In this document: positions 41,910 through 43,997 of the stretch, piece by piece
Layout: every line of letters starts with the position of its first letter
Position numbering within the stretch: position 1 is the stretch's first letter
DNA from: UBA6398 sp963660485
GTDB taxonomy: Bacteria; Bacteroidota; Bacteroidia; Bacteroidales; Bacteroidaceae
Length of the DNA: 43,997 bases
Direction of reading: 5' to 3'
NCBI GenBank assembly: GCA_963660485.1
Contig: CAVKYH010000020.1
Coordinates: 1 to 43,997, forward strand
Made by a program: the position numbers and the translations under genes
The notes under the pieces: model-generated
What the model was told of the DNA's origin: nothing
What the model saw: only the letters and a program-made list of their open reading frames with translations
Database searches by the model: none

Positions 41910-42527
41910 TTAATGTTTGCCCGTGAATTCGGTGCGGTTGAGTATTGAGCGCCCCAGAGTTACCTCGTCGGTGTATTCAAGTTCGTCGCCAACGGTAACT
42001 CCCCGCGCAATAACCGACAGTTTTACGTTGCTGTCGGCGAGCCGCCGCGAAATATAGAAATTTGTGGTGTCTCCTTCCATCGTGGGGCTGAGGGCGAGAA
42101 TCACTTCTTTTACACCGCCTTGTTTCACTCTGTCAACGAGCGACTGTATCTCGATATTGTTCGGCCCTATGCCGTCGACGGGCGAAATCACTCCCCCCAA
42201 AACGTGATAAAGTCCCGAATATTGCTGCGTGTTCTCCACGGCGAGCACATCCTGTACGTTTTCCACCACGCATATTATGGAGGAATCGCGGCGTGGGTTG
42301 CTGCAAATGTCGCAAATCTCGTTGTCGCAGATATTATGGCAGAGCTTGCAGTATTTCACATCGTGGCGGAGCGTTTTTATAGCCTCGGCAAAGGCATCGC
42401 TAACCTCCACATTTTGACGAAGCATGTACAACACGAGACGCAAAGCAGTCTTGCGTCCTATTCCGGGCAGTCGCGAAAATTCTTCCACGGCGCGGTTGAG
42501 TAGTTTCGACGGATATTGCAGCTCCAT
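41910..42527 (-). CDS. recR: Recombination protein RecR
   Basis: 205 residues: N-terminal helix-hairpin-helix (SRLPGIGRKTALRLVLYML), a C4 zinc finger (CKLCHNICDNEICDIC), a TOPRIM domain starting SIICVVENVQDVLAVE and a Walker-B-like C-terminus. It works with RecF and RecO in loading RecA at gaps. The promoter box at 42579-42586 lies back to back with that of engB. Confidence 0.97.
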   Translation of the reverse strand: MELQYPSKLLNRAVEEFSRLPGIGRKTALRLVLYMLRQNVEVSDAFAEAIKTLRHDVKYCKLCHNICDNEICDICSNPRRDSSIICVVENVQDVLAVENTQQYSGLYHVLGGVISPVDGIGPNNIEIQSLVDRVKQGGVKEVILALSPTMEGDTTNFYISRRLADSNVKLSVIARGVTVGDELEYTDEVTLGRSILNRTEFTGKH

Positions 42528-42578
42528 TTACCGGTATTGCTTGAAAGACATCGCGTGGGTTTTGTCTAAAAAGCCATG

Positions 42579-42586
42579 CAAAGTTA
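42579..42586 (-). promoter_or_regulatory. -7 box of the recR operon
   Basis: TAACTTTG on the minus strand, 51 nt before the recR ATG, 22 bp from the diverging engB box. Confidence 0.55.
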
Positions 42587-42608
42587 AGAAAAGTCGCTCA
42601 AAATTCGT

Positions 42609-42616
42609 TAACTTTG
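42609..42616 (+). promoter_or_regulatory. -7 box of engB
   Basis: TAACTTTG on the plus strand, 28 nt before the ATG at 42645. The recR and engB polymerase footprints must overlap. Confidence 0.6.
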
Positions 42617-42644
42617 CCCTTATTATTAATCCATTTCCTACATT

Positions 42645-43292
42645 ATGACAGCAGCCATACCGCAAAGAAAAAAATACGATATACTTACTTCGGAATTTGT
42701 CATTAGCAATACGGATATATCGCGTTGTCCTGCCGACGGCAAGCCTGAATATGCTTTCATAGGGCGCAGCAACGTGGGAAAAAGCAGCCTTATAAATATG
42801 TTGTGCGGCAGAAAGAAACTCGCACTCACGTCGGCGCGCCCCGGAAAAACCATGCTGATAAATCATTTCCTTATCAACGGGAGTTGGTATATAGTTGATC
42901 TTCCGGGTTATGGCTATGCGCGTCGCAGCAAGACCGATATCGCCAAATTCGGGAGCATTATCGACGATTATGTAACCAACCGTGCGGAACTTACATGCCT
43001 TTTCGTGCTGATTGACTCGCGTGTGCCACCTCAGAAAATTGATATAGATTTCATCAACCGGGCTGGAACTAAAGGTATTCCCCTTGCCGTGGTGTTTACT
43101 AAGGCCGACAAACCGAACGACAGGGGACTGAAGGCAAACGTAGAGGCTATGCGGGCGCAGCTTGCCGAGGTTTGGGAGGAACTGCCGCCGATGTTTGTAA
43201 CGTCGTCGTTGAGAAAAACGGGCAAAGACGAACTTCTGGAGTATATTCACGGCATCAATGTGGAATTGGGTGCGATAAAATCTAAAAAATGA
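42645..43292 (+). CDS. engB: Ribosome-biogenesis GTP-binding protein EngB
   Basis: 215 residues (also YihA/YsxC). G1 FIGRSNVGKSSL near 39-50, G2-region Thr in SARPGKT, G3 VDLPGYGYA near 85, G4 TKAD near 145. Needed for 50S assembly in other bacteria. The stop overlaps the following acetyltransferase ATG (ATGA). Confidence 0.96.
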   Translation: MTAAIPQRKKYDILTSEFVISNTDISRCPADGKPEYAFIGRSNVGKSSLINMLCGRKKLALTSARPGKTMLINHFLINGSWYIVDLPGYGYARRSKTDIAKFGSIIDDYVTNRAELTCLFVLIDSRVPPQKIDIDFINRAGTKGIPLAVVFTKADKPNDRGLKANVEAMRAQLAEVWEELPPMFVTSSLRKTGKDELLEYIHGINVELGAIKSKK

Positions 43293-43861
43293 ACGATAAT
43301 GCCAAACTGTTGCGCGCTGCAGGCGAGATGTATTGCCCCGACGAGAGCGCGGAATTGATGAAAGAATACGGCCATGCCGCAGAACTTGTGTTCGAGTACA
43401 ACAATATTTGCCTCACCAACGCAGAGGCGCGCATTGAAGTGCTGAGCTCGTTGCTCGGCAGTATGGGAAAGAATTGCAGAATCCTGTCGCCGTTTCATTG
43501 TGATTTCGGTTACAACATACATGTGGGCGATGATTTTTTTGCAAATACGGGTCTCGTGATTCTCGACGAGGCTGAGGTGAAAATAGGGAACAATGTTTTC
43601 ATCGCGCCCCAGGTTGGAATCTATACGGCATACCATGCTTTTGACATACCCACCCGTCGCCGCGGTTTTGAAGCCGCTAAGCCCATAACGATATGCGATG
43701 ACGTGTGGATAGGCGGGCATGTGAGCGTGTTGCCGGGCGTTACGATTGGTAAAGGCTCGGTGATAGGAGCGGGCAGTGTGGTAAACCGCGATATCCCCGA
43801 GGGAGTAGTGGCGGCAGGAAACCCTTGTAGGGTGATTCGCAGGCTTGACGAGCGGAAATAA
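43289..43861 (+). CDS. maa: Maltose/galactoside O-acetyltransferase-type hexapeptide protein
   Basis: 190 residues. An N-terminal helical cap (about 1-60) is followed by left-handed beta-helix hexapeptide repeats: FHCDFGYNIHVGDDFFANTG, the catalytic His in YTAYHAFDI near 112, VWIGGHVSVLPGVTIGKGS and VIGAGSVV, then the NPCRVIRRL end typical of the family. It acetylates sugars with acetyl-CoA. It overlaps engB by 4 nt. The symbol is by family only; lacA-like function is possible. Confidence 0.88.
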   Translation: MNDNAKLLRAAGEMYCPDESAELMKEYGHAAELVFEYNNICLTNAEARIEVLSSLLGSMGKNCRILSPFHCDFGYNIHVGDDFFANTGLVILDEAEVKIGNNVFIAPQVGIYTAYHAFDIPTRRRGFEAAKPITICDDVWIGGHVSVLPGVTIGKGSVIGAGSVVNRDIPEGVVAAGNPCRVIRRLDERK

Positions 43862-43904
43862 AACGCTTTTCTGCTGGCGCAAAAGCCGCATTGTTTTTGC
43901 GCGA

Positions 43905-43997
43905 TTTTACTTCGAAAAAACAACAAGGCATCTCGTAAAAACTCCGGGCCACCAAATTTAAATTCCGACGCATCTAATTTAAATTACATGGCCCGGA
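43905..43997. repeat. Module A copy cut by the window end
   Basis: AATTTAAATT at 43955-43964 and 43976-43985 (21-bp step) around CCGACGCATCT; left arm CCGGGCCACCA, right arm ACATGGCCCGG running off the window. The flank GAAAAAACAACAAGGCATCTC is nearly identical to that of the copy at 3222. It lies 44 nt past the acetyltransferase stop. Confidence 0.85.

Noticed and set aside
3020..43997. CRISPR array
   Set aside because: The 21-bp units have no unique spacers, are degenerate and scattered over many loci, and no cas genes are present.
3222..43997. Integron attC sites
   Set aside because: The palindromic elements lack GTTRRRY core sites and there is no integrase; most flanking genes are core genes in conserved order rather than cassettes.
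1..43997. tRNA or rRNA genes
   Set aside because: I looked through all gaps over 80 bp and saw no cloverleaf with a conserved T-arm or any rRNA segment; small non-coding RNAs cannot be excluded by eye.

Overview
The window looks like a chromosomal segment of a Bacteroidales bacterium, possibly near Muribaculaceae or Prevotellaceae (genus not determinable by eye). Reasons: type IX secretion genes (porU, porV and a PorD-like gene), many Bacteroidetes-type promoter boxes of the form TAnnTTTG at sensible distances upstream of genes, few Shine-Dalgarno sequences, a Tat-exported Gfo/Idh/MocA dehydrogenase beside a DUF1080 protein, and the gene orders dnaN-exonuclease-coaBC-porD-recN and FAH-porU-porV-ispF. 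From memory, the second order is also that of Porphyromonas gingivalis. I see no rRNA, tRNA, CRISPR array, transposase, integrase or phage gene. Nearly all genes look intact and chromosomal.

Layout. 0.2-2.8 kb: clpC (minus). 3.4-5.3 kb: a zinc/cadmium-type P1B ATPase (plus) behind two dyad operator-like sites. 5.5-13.0 kb: a six-gene minus-strand operon, dnaN - DEDDh exonuclease - coaBC - porD-like - recN - TPR/pseudoprotease. 13.3-15.0 kb: cytidylate-kinase-like gene, lrgA, lrgB. 15.4-16.1 kb: rplU-rpmA. 16.2-17.2 kb: a glycosyltransferase. 17.6-26.1 kb: an exported glycan/glycoside set (GH78-like rhamnosidase, metallophosphatase, HEAT-DUF1080 protein, Gfo/Idh/MocA oxidoreductase). 26.8-30.8 kb (plus): S8 peptidase-xseA-xseB, then a coiled-coil membrane-anchored protein. 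31.1-37.3 kb (minus): FAH-like protein, porU, porV, then ispF after a terminator. 37.8-42.5 kb (minus): recR, a small membrane protein, B12-type radical SAM, GT2, GNAT and an AraC regulator, tightly packed. 42.6-43.9 kb (plus): engB and a hexapeptide acetyltransferase.

The most unusual content lies between the genes. Eleven intergenic gaps carry members of one repeat superfamily, and I find none inside a gene or inside a tightly packed operon. Every module has a 21-bp phase (two helical turns). Module A has two copies of the palindrome AATTTAAATT exactly 21 bp apart, separated and flanked by 11-nt GC-rich cassettes drawn from a small set and used in either orientation. Module B is a 21-bp tandem built on the dyad AATGTC-A-GACATT. 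Module C is a degenerate linker built on CTTGCGGA. A related 21-bp tandem array sits upstream of the kinase-lrgAB operon. Three near-complete composite elements of about 280-310 bp occur at 3.0, 26.4 and 37.5 kb, in both orientations. The elements mark transcription-unit boundaries, and some copies form the terminator hairpins there. I know no named family that matches, and this is the best candidate here for an undescribed system.
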